From Gemmatimonadota bacterium (GTDB lineage: Bacteria > Gemmatimonadota > Gemmatimonadetes > Longimicrobiales > Gaopeijiaceae): a stretch of DNA of 64,000 nt. How positions within the stretch are numbered: the stretch's first letter is position 1; the number at the start of each line of letters is the position of its first letter. Of the stretch, positions 26,246 through 34,160 are shown piece by piece. Where the stretch lies: the NCBI GenBank assembly GCA_041390105.1, contig JAWKQO010000001.1, positions 434,001-498,000 of the forward strand, given 5' to 3'. Position numbers and translations under genes: made by a program. A model generated the notes under the pieces. It did no database searches and had not been told where the DNA came from. It saw nothing but the letters and a program-made list of their open reading frames with translations.

Positions 26246-27748
26246 GTGCTCAAGTCCGTTTTGATCGCGAATCGGGGCGAGATCGCCGTCCGGGTCATTC
26301 GCGCTTGCCGTGAGTTGGGGATCGAGTCCGTTGCGGTGTATTCCGAAGCCGATCGCCGCTCTCCCCACGTCCGTCTGGCCGACCGCGCGGTCTGTGTGGG
26401 CGCCGCCGCCGCGAGCGAGAGCTACTTGAGGGGCGATCGCCTGGTCGAGGTGGCGCTCGGGGCGGGCGTGGACGCCGTCCATCCCGGGTACGGCTTTCTC
26501 GCCGAGCGGGCACCTTTCGCACAGGCCGTGCAGGAGGCGGGGCTGGTCTTCGTGGGTCCCGACCCGGACACCATCACGGCCATGGGGGACAAGACGGAGG
26601 CCCGGCGTCGCATGGCGGACGCCGGCGTTCCCATCGTGCCCGGCGCGGTCGACGCGGTGCAGGACGCGGAAGAAGCCGCGCGACTCGCGGAGGAGATCGG
26701 ATACCCTGTGCTCCTGAAGGCCTCGGCCGGTGGGGGTGGCAAGGGGATGCGGGTGGTCGAGGGCCCGGCTGACCTGGCCCGTGCTCTGGAGGCCGCCTCG
26801 CGCGAGGCGAAGGGTGCCTTCGGAGATGGGGCGGTCTACCTGGAACGCTTCCTGGGGCGCCCGCGACACATCGAGATTCAGGTCCTGGGCGATCGCCGAG
26901 GGCGGGTGCTGCACCTGGGTGAGCGCGAATGCTCCATCCAACGGCGCCACCAGAAGCTCGTCGAAGAGGCACCGTCTGCCGTGCTCGATGCGGCCCAGCG
27001 CGCGCGCATGGGGGAAGCGGCCGTACGGGCGGCGGAGGCCGTCTCCTATGTGGGGGCGGGAACGGTCGAGTTCTTGTTCGAGAACGGGGAGTTCTTCTTC
27101 CTCGAGATGAACACGCGCATTCAGGTGGAGCACCCCGTCACGGAGTTGGTGACGGGGATCGACCTCGTGGAATGGCAGCTCCGGGTTGCGGGAGGGGAGT
27201 CGCTCCCCTTCGGCCAGAGCGACATCCCCATGGAGGGGCATGCCATCGAGTGTCGCATCACCTCCGAGGACGTGGCCGCGGGGTTCCTTCCTTCCACGGG
27301 GACCATCCACGCCCTCGCCGTGCCGGGGGGCGCGGGCGTCCGCTGGGACAGCGGGGTCGAGGTGGGTTCCGAGGTCGGGCTGTTCTACGACCCGCTGTTG
27401 GCCAAGCTCATCGTCCACGGAGCCACCCGAGAGGCCGCCATCCAGCGCATGGCGCGGGCCCTTTCGGAGCTGACGATCGACGGCGTGGAAACCTGTACGC
27501 CCCTCCTGCGGCGAATCGTGGCCGAGCCCGACTTCAAGGCGGGAAAGCTGAGCATCCGCTACCTGGACGAGCACCCCGACCTGCTTCAGGCGGAGGCGGC
27601 CCCCTCGGACGTCCGGGCAGCGGCGGTGGCGGCGGCCTTGCTGGAGCACCAGCGGCGGCGTGAAGAGCGTCCCCGCCTGGGCGGCAGCGCGGAGGCGACC
27701 TTCTCGGCCTGGCGCCGAGCCGGCCTTCCGGGAGCAGGCGGGACCTGA
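26246..27748 (+). CDS. pccA: Biotin carboxylase subunit of acyl-CoA carboxylase
   Basis: Carboxylates biotin using ATP and bicarbonate. The 500-residue product has the three biotin carboxylase parts: the N-terminal domain (LIANRGEIAVRVIRACREL), the ATP-grasp domain with glycine loop KASAGGGGKGM (about 155-166) and ECSIQRRHQKL/EMNTRIQVEHPVTE active-site segments, and the C-terminal domain with CRITSEDV. No biotin carrier domain is attached; the carrier is encoded about 1.3 kb downstream (29055). The start is GTG with AGGAGG 9 bases upstream (26231-26236). Together with pccB and the mutase this points to propionyl-CoA carboxylation, though use as the AccC of fatty-acid synthesis cannot be ruled out. 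Confidence 0.92.
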   Translation: MLKSVLIANRGEIAVRVIRACRELGIESVAVYSEADRRSPHVRLADRAVCVGAAAASESYLRGDRLVEVALGAGVDAVHPGYGFLAERAPFAQAVQEAGLVFVGPDPDTITAMGDKTEARRRMADAGVPIVPGAVDAVQDAEEAARLAEEIGYPVLLKASAGGGGKGMRVVEGPADLARALEAASREAKGAFGDGAVYLERFLGRPRHIEIQVLGDRRGRVLHLGERECSIQRRHQKLVEEAPSAVLDAAQRARMGEAAVRAAEAVSYVGAGTVEFLFENGEFFFLEMNTRIQVEHPVTELVTGIDLVEWQLRVAGGESLPFGQSDIPMEGHAIECRITSEDVAAGFLPSTGTIHALAVPGGAGVRWDSGVEVGSEVGLFYDPLLAKLIVHGATREAAIQRMARALSELTIDGVETCTPLLRRIVAEPDFKAGKLSIRYLDEHPDLLQAEAAPSDVRAAAVAAALLEHQRRREERPRLGGSAEATFSAWRRAGLPGAGGT

Positions 27749-29058
27749 TCGCTCGCGTCACGATCGACGACATCGCCGCTGGCGGGTCCGGGGTCGGCCG
27801 TCTTCCTGACGGCCGGGTGGTGTTCGTGCCCAGGACCGCTCCCGGAGACGAGGTGGAGGTCGAGGTGATCGCCTCCAAGAAACGGTGGGCCAGTGGGTTG
27901 CCGCTTCGCGTTTTGACGCCCGGCCCCGACCGCGTCGCCCCCCCCTGCGGCCACTACCTACGCTGCGGAGGGTGTTCGCTGCAGCACCTGGCCTACGCCG
28001 CCCAGCTTCGCGCCAAAGGGCGCATCGTCACCGAGGCGCTCCGGCGTATCGGCCAGGTGGAGGCCCTGGTCGAGGGTCCGGAGCCCTCTCCGAGCCAGCT
28101 GCACTACCGCACGCGCGCGACCTTCCACCTCCGCCGTCTGCCGGCCGACCGGATCGTCGCGGGCTTCAACGAGGTGGGGCGTCCCGGGCGCATTCTCGAC
28201 GTCGGTACGGGCTGCCTCGTGCTCTCCCCGGCGCTGGCGGCGGGTTGGACGGAGCTCAGGCAGGCGTGGGGGGTTGGAGCTCGGCGCCTGCCTGCCGGCC
28301 GCGAGCTGCGCCTGACCTTGAGGGAGGTCGAGCAGGGCGTGGTCCTTACGGTGGCGGGTGGGCACGGGGCCGGGGATGCAGGGAGCCTTGTCGAGCGGGC
28401 TCCGAGCCTGAAGGCCGTTTGGGCGGTCCGCGAGGACGGCGGGACCACTCGGCTGGCGGGGGAGGCGCGCCCGGCGGAGGCCGGCGGGGTCGGCCCCCTC
28501 GGACCCGGGGCGTTCACCCAAGTCAACCCGGCGGCGGCGCGTTTCCTGGTGGACTGGGTGGGTGAGTGCGCGGGCGCTGCGATCGCGGGTGTAGACGTCC
28601 TGGACGCCTATGCCGGTGCCGGGGCGTTCGGCCGGGCGCTGAAAGCGCGAGGGGCGCACGTCCTCGCCATCGAAGCTGACGGCCACGCTGCGGCCGCGGC
28701 GCGGGTCGCGGGATTGACCGTGCTGGAGGGCAAGGTCGAGGACCGACTCTCCGAGGCGTTGCCGGTGGGGTTCGCGGTGCTCAATCCGCCCCGTAGCGGC
28801 CTGGACGCAGGCGTCAGCGCCCAGTTGGAGCGGGCCGGCCCTCCCCGGATGGCGTATGTCAGCTGTGATCCCGCAACCCTCGCGCGCGACCTGCGCGCAC
28901 TCCGTAGCTACGCGGTAGAGTGGGTCCGCACGCTGGACATGTTCCCCCAGACGGCCCACGTCGAATGTGTGGTGTCGCTGGACCGGCGGCGCCCGACCAC
29001 GGATCTTCCAGCCGTTGCCCCGGGCGCAACGGAGCTTCCCCAACCCACCGGCGAATGA
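27745..29058 (+). CDS. Fe-S 23S rRNA/tRNA (uracil-5-)-methyltransferase, TrmA/RlmD family
   Basis: SAM-dependent m5U methyltransferase of about 437 residues. It has an N-terminal TRAM domain (VTIDDIAAGGSGVGRLPDG) and four Fe-S cysteines (Cys68, Cys74, Cys77, Cys157). The RNA-binding half, GPGAFTQVNPAAA, an AGAGAFG SAM loop, LNPPRSGL and the catalytic Cys374 in SCDPATL complete it. The odd point is the start: the TRAM domain is encoded from about 27754, but the open frame back to the stop at 27661 contains no ATG, GTG or TTG. The first conventional start is GTG 27817, inside the domain. I place it at CTG 27745, which overlaps the previous stop (CTGA) and has GGAG upstream; this start is inferred. 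Confidence 0.85.
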   Translation: MIARVTIDDIAAGGSGVGRLPDGRVVFVPRTAPGDEVEVEVIASKKRWASGLPLRVLTPGPDRVAPPCGHYLRCGGCSLQHLAYAAQLRAKGRIVTEALRRIGQVEALVEGPEPSPSQLHYRTRATFHLRRLPADRIVAGFNEVGRPGRILDVGTGCLVLSPALAAGWTELRQAWGVGARRLPAGRELRLTLREVEQGVVLTVAGGHGAGDAGSLVERAPSLKAVWAVREDGGTTRLAGEARPAEAGGVGPLGPGAFTQVNPAAARFLVDWVGECAGAAIAGVDVLDAYAGAGAFGRALKARGAHVLAIEADGHAAAAARVAGLTVLEGKVEDRLSEALPVGFAVLNPPRSGLDAGVSAQLERAGPPRMAYVSCDPATLARDLRALRSYAVEWVRTLDMFPQTAHVECVVSLDRRRPTTDLPAVAPGATELPQPTGE

Positions 29059-29567
29059 ACTATCAGGTCGTGATCGGCGAGGCGGCCTTCGAGGTCGAGA
29101 TCGACGAGGAAAGCGTGCGGGTCGACGGTGAGATCGTCGAGGTGGACTGGCTGGCCGCCCCGCCGGGAGCGAATGCGCTGCTCTCCCTCGACGGGCGGGC
29201 CCACAGCGTCGGCGGTCGCCGCCAGAGTGACGGCTTCTGGGCTCTTTCCGTGAACGGCGAGTCCTTCCGTGCGGAGGTCCTCGATGATCGGACCCTCCTG
29301 GCTCGCCAGGTATCGGGGGCCAGTGGGCGTGCGACCGGCCCGCGTCCGGTGCGGGCTCCGATGCCGGGGCTGGTGATACGGGTCGAAGTCTCCGTTGGGC
29401 AGGCGGTACGCCGTGGTGAGGGCGTGGCCATCGTCGAGGCCATGAAGATGGAGAACGAGCTGAAGGCGGAGGCCGACGGGGTAGTGGACCGCGTGTTGGT
29501 GCAAGCGGGCGAGACCGTCGAGAAGGACCAGGTGATGATCGAGTGGAAGACGCCGGAGGTTCCGTGA
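29055..29567 (+). CDS. Biotin carboxyl carrier protein of acyl-CoA carboxylase
   Basis: This 170-residue carrier has a C-terminal biotinyl domain (about 98-168) with the biotinylation motif EAMKMENE. Lys131 is the attachment site. VRAPMPGLVIRVEV and the hammerhead region are normal. The N-terminal 95 residues form a small beta-rich domain (FEVEIDEESVRVDGE) seen in stand-alone carriers of propionyl-CoA or pyruvate-type carboxylases. The ATG overlaps the methyltransferase stop by 4 bases and its own stop overlaps the mutase start by 4 bases. It is thus physically linked to methylmalonyl-CoA metabolism and is the likely partner of the pccB and biotin carboxylase genes. Confidence 0.9.
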   Translation: MNYQVVIGEAAFEVEIDEESVRVDGEIVEVDWLAAPPGANALLSLDGRAHSVGGRRQSDGFWALSVNGESFRAEVLDDRTLLARQVSGASGRATGPRPVRAPMPGLVIRVEVSVGQAVRRGEGVAIVEAMKMENELKAEADGVVDRVLVQAGETVEKDQVMIEWKTPEVP

Positions 29568-31123
29568 GCGAGGGGCAGGACTTCCGGACCGATTCGGGGC
29601 TGGAGATCGACGAGGTCTACGGGCCCGGTTCCGCCACACCGGTGGGAGAATTGCCCGGGGACTTCCCGTTCACGCGCGGGGTCTACCCGAGCATGTACCG
29701 GGGGCGCCTGTGGACGATGCGCCAGTATGCCGGGTTCGGGACCGCGGAAGAGACGAATCAGCGCTACCGCTACCTGCTGGACCAGGGCACGACGGGGCTC
29801 TCCGTGGCCTTCGATCTCCCGACCCAGATGGGGTACGACTCCGATCACGCGATGGCCGCGGGCGAGGTAGGGCGCGTCGGTGTGGCCATCGACACGATCG
29901 CCGACATGCGCCTCCTCTTCGACGGCATCGACCTGGGGAAAGTGTCCACGTCGATGACCATCAACTCCACCGCGTCCATCCTGTTGGCCTTCTACGTCGC
30001 CGTGGCGGACGAACGTGGCGTGCCGCGCGCGCGTCTGGCAGGGACGGTACAGAACGACATTCTGAAGGAGTACGTGGCGCGCGGCACCTATATCTTCCCG
30101 GTCGAGCCCAGCCTTCGCTTGGTTGCCGATGTGATCAGCTTCTGCGCGCGCGAGGTTCCGCGCTGGAATCCGATCTCCATCTCCGGATACCATATCCGCG
30201 AAGCCGGCGCGACCGCGCCGCAGGAGATCGCCTTCACGCTGGCCAATGGCCTGGAGTACGTGGAACGGGCGCTGGCGGCAGGCATCCCTCTCGAGGACTT
30301 CGCGCCGAGGCTCTCGTTCTTCTTCGCAGCGCACAACGACCTCCTGGAGGAGGTGGCCAAGTTCCGCGCAGCCCGGAGGCTGTGGGCCCGCCTCATGCGC
30401 GAGCGGCACGGCGCCTCGGACGCATCGAGCCGTCTGCGTTTCCACACGCAGACCGGAGGGTCCACGCTGACCGCGCAACAGCCGCTCAACAACGTGGTGC
30501 GCGTGGGATTGCAGGCGCTGGCGGCGGTCCTGGGCGGCACCCAGTCGCTGCACACCAACGGATTCGATGAGGCGCTGGCCCTACCGACCGAGGAGTCCGC
30601 TCGCCTCGCGTTGCGCACCCAGCAGATCCTGGCGCACGAGTCGGGCGTGACCCGCACGGTGGATCCACTCGCTGGCAGCTACTACGTCGAGTCGCTCACC
30701 GATCGCCTCGAGGAGGCGGCGCGCACCTATCTCGCTCGTATCGAGGAGATGGGGGGCGCCGCGCGCTCACTGGAGATGATGCAGGAGGAGATCCACCGCG
30801 CGGCCTATGCCCACCAGATGGCGGTGGAGGCGGGCGACCGAGTGGTGGTGGGCGTCAATCGGTTCCAGGAAGGGGAGCCCGCCCAGCCCGTGGCCCAACC
30901 GGACTACTCGGTGCTCGAGGCTCGCCAACGGGCGGCGCTCCGCGAATTCAAGGCGCAGCGCGATGCGACCGCGATCGCGGCGACCCTCGCCGGGGTTCGG
31001 GCCGCCGCCGCTGGGCGCGAGAACCTCATGGGAGCCATCGTGCCGGCGGTGCGGGCCGGAGCGACCCTGGGTGAGGTCAGTGACGTGCTACGGGCGGTCT
31101 GGGGCACCTACGACGGTCGCTGA
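29564..31123 (+). CDS. Methylmalonyl-CoA mutase catalytic (large) subunit
   Basis: Catalyses (R)-methylmalonyl-CoA to succinyl-CoA with adenosylcobalamin. The 519 residues comprise the substrate-binding TIM barrel: RQYAGFGTAEETN, FDLPTQMGYDSDH, GTVQNDILKEYVARGTYIFP, SISGYHIREAGATA and FHTQTGGSTLTAQQP. Tyr55 and Arg173 are 118 residues apart and correspond to the Tyr and Arg that favour methylmalonyl-CoA over isobutyryl-CoA (Phe/Gln in isobutyryl-CoA mutase). The chain ends without the C-terminal B12-binding domain, so a separate small subunit must exist outside this window. GTG 29564 overlaps the carrier stop and has GGAGG 4 bases upstream. Neither the epimerase nor the MeaB GTPase is nearby. 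Confidence 0.93.
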   Translation: MSEGQDFRTDSGLEIDEVYGPGSATPVGELPGDFPFTRGVYPSMYRGRLWTMRQYAGFGTAEETNQRYRYLLDQGTTGLSVAFDLPTQMGYDSDHAMAAGEVGRVGVAIDTIADMRLLFDGIDLGKVSTSMTINSTASILLAFYVAVADERGVPRARLAGTVQNDILKEYVARGTYIFPVEPSLRLVADVISFCAREVPRWNPISISGYHIREAGATAPQEIAFTLANGLEYVERALAAGIPLEDFAPRLSFFFAAHNDLLEEVAKFRAARRLWARLMRERHGASDASSRLRFHTQTGGSTLTAQQPLNNVVRVGLQALAAVLGGTQSLHTNGFDEALALPTEESARLALRTQQILAHESGVTRTVDPLAGSYYVESLTDRLEEAARTYLARIEEMGGAARSLEMMQEEIHRAAYAHQMAVEAGDRVVVGVNRFQEGEPAQPVAQPDYSVLEARQRAALREFKAQRDATAIAATLAGVRAAAAGRENLMGAIVPAVRAGATLGEVSDVLRAVWGTYDGR

Positions 31124-31171
31124 CCTGGCCTGCGGGCCCGGTTCCTGCTGGTCGCTCGGAGGTCCTGCGGT

Positions 31172-31179
31172 TAGCATTG
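31172..31179 (+). promoter_or_regulatory. Candidate -10/-7 element TAGCATTG
   Basis: TAGCATTG lies 41 bases before the fmdB start in the gap after the mutase gene. It resembles the TAnnTTG motif with one extra base. Confidence 0.25.
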
Positions 31180-31219
31180 ACTGTTTGTCCGGGACCCGTG
31201 TTCGCCCCACCAAGAGACG

Positions 31220-31510
31220 ATGCCGACCTACGAGTACCGCTGCCCCGAGGGCCATGCGTTCGAGGTGTTCCAGCGCATGAGCGATGACCCCACCGCCACC
31301 TGCCCTGAATGCGGGCGGCCGGCCGAGCGCCAGCTGTCCGGTGGGGCGGGCCTGCTGTTCAAAGGCTCGGGCTTCTACATCACGGACCATCGGGACAAGG
31401 ACTACAAGGACAAGGCCCGCAAAGAGGGGGGCTCCTCCACCGACTCGAGCTCGTCCGGGACCGGCAAGACGACCGATGCCTCCAAGGGCTCGTCCGGCGG
31501 CACCGACTGA
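31220..31510 (+). CDS. FmdB-family zinc-ribbon protein
   Basis: A 96-residue protein with the FmdB/CxxC zinc-ribbon start MPTYEYRCPEGHAFEVFQ and the second half-site CPECG near residue 31. A low-complexity Ser/Gly/Lys/Asp/Thr tail (residues 60-96) is typical of the family. The first half-site has only one Cys (CPEGH), where most members have C-x-x-C, so zinc might be held by His or not at all. The family is regulatory in name but has no settled function. It ends 3 bases before argS and is probably co-transcribed with it. Confidence 0.85.
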   Translation: MPTYEYRCPEGHAFEVFQRMSDDPTATCPECGRPAERQLSGGAGLLFKGSGFYITDHRDKDYKDKARKEGGSSTDSSSSGTGKTTDASKGSSGGTD

Positions 31511-31513
31511 CCG

Positions 31514-33211
31514 ATGTCCCAGGAACTTCTCCGAACGGCCCTCGAGCGGGCGCTGGCCGAAATGGGCGTGCCCGACCAGGAGCTGCGCTTCGAACGCCCA
31601 CGGGACCCCACGCACGGGGATCTCGCGACCAACGTCGCCCTGACCCTGGCTGGCCGTCTGGGCCGGCCGCCTCGGGTGATCGCCCAGGAGCTCATCGAAC
31701 GGATCGATCTGCCGGCGGACACGATCGAGTCCGTGGAGATCGCGGGGCCGGGGTTCCTGAACTTCCGCTTCGGGAGCGCCGAGCTGGCCCAGGAGCTCAA
31801 GGAGATCCTGGACGGAGACAAGCAGTTCGGCCGCGCGACCACCGGAAAGGGCGAGCGCGTGATGGTGGAGTTCGTCTCCGCCAATCCGACGGGCCCACTC
31901 CATCTGGGTCACGGGCGCCAGGCGGCGTTGGGTGATGCGATCGCCTCTCTCCTGGAGTGGAACGGCTGGAAGGTCCAGCGCGAGTTCTACTACAACGACG
32001 CCGGACTGCAGATGGACCGACTCGCCCACTCGGTGTGGGCGCGCTACCACCAGGTGCTGGGGCGTCCGGAGCCCGTCCGTGAGGACGGGTACCACGGGCA
32101 GTATGTCATGGACATCGCCCAGGCGTTCCACAAGCAGGTGGGTGACCTCTATGAGGGCATCGCCTCCTCCGAGGCGCTCAATGCCATGCGGCGCTTCGCC
32201 GTCGAAGTGATCCGCAAGGAACAGGACGAAGACCTCCAGGAGTTCGGCGTCCTCTTCGACGAGTACTACCTGGAGTCTTCCCTCTACACGGACGGAAGAG
32301 TCAAGGAGACCATCCGCCGTCTGCGAGACACGGGCCTGGTCTACGAGGAGGGCGGCGCGGTCTGGCTGAAGACGACGGAGTTCGGGGATCAGAAGGACAG
32401 GGTGATGGTGAAGAGCGACGGCTCCCCCACCTATTTCCTTCCGGACGTGGCGTACCATCTGGCCAAGTGGGAGCGTGGTTTCAAACACGCCATCAACGTG
32501 CAGGGGTCCGATCATCACGGAACCGTGGCCCGCGTCCACGCAGGGCTTCAGGCCTTGGGACTCCCTGCGGGATACCCGGAGTACGTGCTGCACCAGATGG
32601 TTACGGTCGAGCGCGAAGGCGAGGAAGTGAAGCTGTCCAAGCGCGCGGGCTCCTACACGACGCTGCGTGCGTTGATCGACGAGGTGGGAGCCGACGTCAC
32701 GCGCTACTTCTTCCAGATGCGAAAGCCCGATGCGCATCTGGTCTTCGACCTCGACACCGCGCTCGATCGGTCCGAGAAGAACCCGCTCTTCAAGGTCCAG
32801 TACGCGCACGCCCGCATGTGCTCCGTCTTCGCGAAAGCCGAGGTCGACCCTCAGACCGTCACAGGAGAGGCCGTCGACCTCGGACGGCTCAAGGCACAGT
32901 CCGAGCGTGAGCTCGTGCGTCAGCTGGGGGAGTTCCCGGAGGTCGTGGCCCGGGCCGCCGAGCAGCGCGCGCCGCACGTGCTCTGCGACTATCTGGAAAA
33001 GACGGCCGGAGCCGTGAACTCCTGGTACCACTCCGGGAATCCCTCCCGGAACCCGGAGCTCGCGGTCCTTGTCGACGATCCCGCTTTGCGAGGAGCGCGC
33101 CTGGCCCTGACGAGGGCAGTGCAGGTCGTGCTGCGCAACGGACTCTGGATCCTGGGCCTGAGTGCTCCGGAGCGCATGGAGCGCGAAGACGCCGAGTCCG
33201 GTCCATCCTGA
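31514..33211 (+). CDS. argS: Arginyl-tRNA synthetase
   Basis: Class I synthetase, 565 residues, attaches arginine to tRNA-Arg. The N-terminal Add-1 domain (about 1-110) precedes the Rossmann core with the HIGH equivalent HLGHGR in SANPTGPLHLGHGR (about residue 134). The QGSDHHGT segment and the KMSKS equivalent KLSKRAG (about 375) follow. The C-terminal anticodon-binding helical domain ends with LGLSAPERM. The length is typical. It follows fmdB by 3 bases; the downstream PfkB gene starts 25 bases later, so these genes probably form one transcription unit with purM. Confidence 0.97.
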   Translation: MSQELLRTALERALAEMGVPDQELRFERPRDPTHGDLATNVALTLAGRLGRPPRVIAQELIERIDLPADTIESVEIAGPGFLNFRFGSAELAQELKEILDGDKQFGRATTGKGERVMVEFVSANPTGPLHLGHGRQAALGDAIASLLEWNGWKVQREFYYNDAGLQMDRLAHSVWARYHQVLGRPEPVREDGYHGQYVMDIAQAFHKQVGDLYEGIASSEALNAMRRFAVEVIRKEQDEDLQEFGVLFDEYYLESSLYTDGRVKETIRRLRDTGLVYEEGGAVWLKTTEFGDQKDRVMVKSDGSPTYFLPDVAYHLAKWERGFKHAINVQGSDHHGTVARVHAGLQALGLPAGYPEYVLHQMVTVEREGEEVKLSKRAGSYTTLRALIDEVGADVTRYFFQMRKPDAHLVFDLDTALDRSEKNPLFKVQYAHARMCSVFAKAEVDPQTVTGEAVDLGRLKAQSERELVRQLGEFPEVVARAAEQRAPHVLCDYLEKTAGAVNSWYHSGNPSRNPELAVLVDDPALRGARLALTRAVQVVLRNGLWILGLSAPERMEREDAESGPS

Positions 33212-33236
33212 TCCTCAAGACGAACGAGGTCGCTTC

Positions 33237-34160
33237 GTGTCGGTGTTGGTCGTGGGTAGTGTCGCTCTGGATTCTGTACGCACGCCGTTCGGATCCGCGG
33301 ACGAGGTGGTCGGCGGTTCCGCTGTGTTCTTCTCGGCGGCGGCTTCGCTCTTCACTCCGGTACAGGTCGTCGGTGTCGTCGGGCCGGACTATCCTCGAGA
33401 CGACCTCGGTTTCCTCGCGGAGCGAGGTGTGGACCTCGACGGAATCGAGATCACGGAGGGCGAGAGCTTCCGGTGGGCGGGCGAATACAGCTATGACCTG
33501 AATTCGCGTGAGACGCTCGACACCCGCCTGGGCGTGTTCGCCGACTTCCAGCCCCGCATCCCGGAGGCCTTCTGCTCTCCGCGCATCGTGTTCCTGGGCA
33601 ATATCCACCCGTCCCTGCAAGCCAGCGTGCTGGACCAGGTGGAGCGCCCCGAGCTCGTGGCGTGTGATACGATGAATTTCTGGATCACGGGTGCGCGGGA
33701 TGATCTCGAAGCGCTGCTGGCCCGCGTGGACCTGCTCATGGTCAACGACGAAGAAACCCGACAGCTCGCGGACGAACCCAACCTGGTGCGCGCGGTCCGC
33801 TGGATCCAGGAACGGGGACCGCGTGCGGTCGTGGTGAAGAAGGGCGAGCACGGGGCCATGCTCTTCCATGACGACGAGATCTTCTTCGTTCCCGGTTACC
33901 CGCTCGAGGACGTTCGCGACCCGACGGGCGCCGGGGACTCCTTCGCGGGCGGCTTCCTGGGCTATCTGGCGTCGATCGGCCATTGGGACGCGGGGGCCTG
34001 GAGGCGCGCGATGGTGTATGGGTCGGTGACGGGATCGTTCGCCGTCGCCGATTTCTCGATCGAACGCTTCCGCTCCCTGACCCGAGACCAGGTCGCCGAG
34101 CGCGCCCGCCTCTTCCGGCGACTCACGGCAGTGGAGTTCGAGGTGGCGGATGCAGTCTGA
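33237..34160 (+). CDS. PfkB-family carbohydrate/nucleoside kinase
   Basis: This 307-residue ribokinase-fold protein has the N-terminal VVGSVALDSVRTPFG and GGSAVFFSAAAS glycine segment. The C-terminal PfkB signature 2 is DPTGAGDSFAGGFLG, with the catalytic Asp in GAGD. The central LLMVNDEETRQL and VVVKKGEHGAML strands are normal. The substrate class cannot be told from the sequence; similar genes are often annotated as sugar or adenosine kinases. The position directly before purM, overlapping it by 11 bases, hints at nucleoside or ribose metabolism. The GTG start has an AGGT element 8 bases upstream. Confidence 0.85.
   Translation: MSVLVVGSVALDSVRTPFGSADEVVGGSAVFFSAAASLFTPVQVVGVVGPDYPRDDLGFLAERGVDLDGIEITEGESFRWAGEYSYDLNSRETLDTRLGVFADFQPRIPEAFCSPRIVFLGNIHPSLQASVLDQVERPELVACDTMNFWITGARDDLEALLARVDLLMVNDEETRQLADEPNLVRAVRWIQERGPRAVVVKKGEHGAMLFHDDEIFFVPGYPLEDVRDPTGAGDSFAGGFLGYLASIGHWDAGAWRRAMVYGSVTGSFAVADFSIERFRSLTRDQVAERARLFRRLTAVEFEVADAV

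Noticed and set aside
19611..26298. Very long minus-strand open frames opposite rpsA, the lipoprotein and pccB (600-760 codons)
   Set aside because: They are antisense to well-conserved genes, have His/Arg/Gln-rich low-complexity products and no family motifs. In GC-rich DNA stop codons are rare on the opposite strand.
31088..33031. 647-codon minus-strand frame opposite argS
   Set aside because: Pure shadow of the argS codon pattern; no domain signature and no ribosome site.
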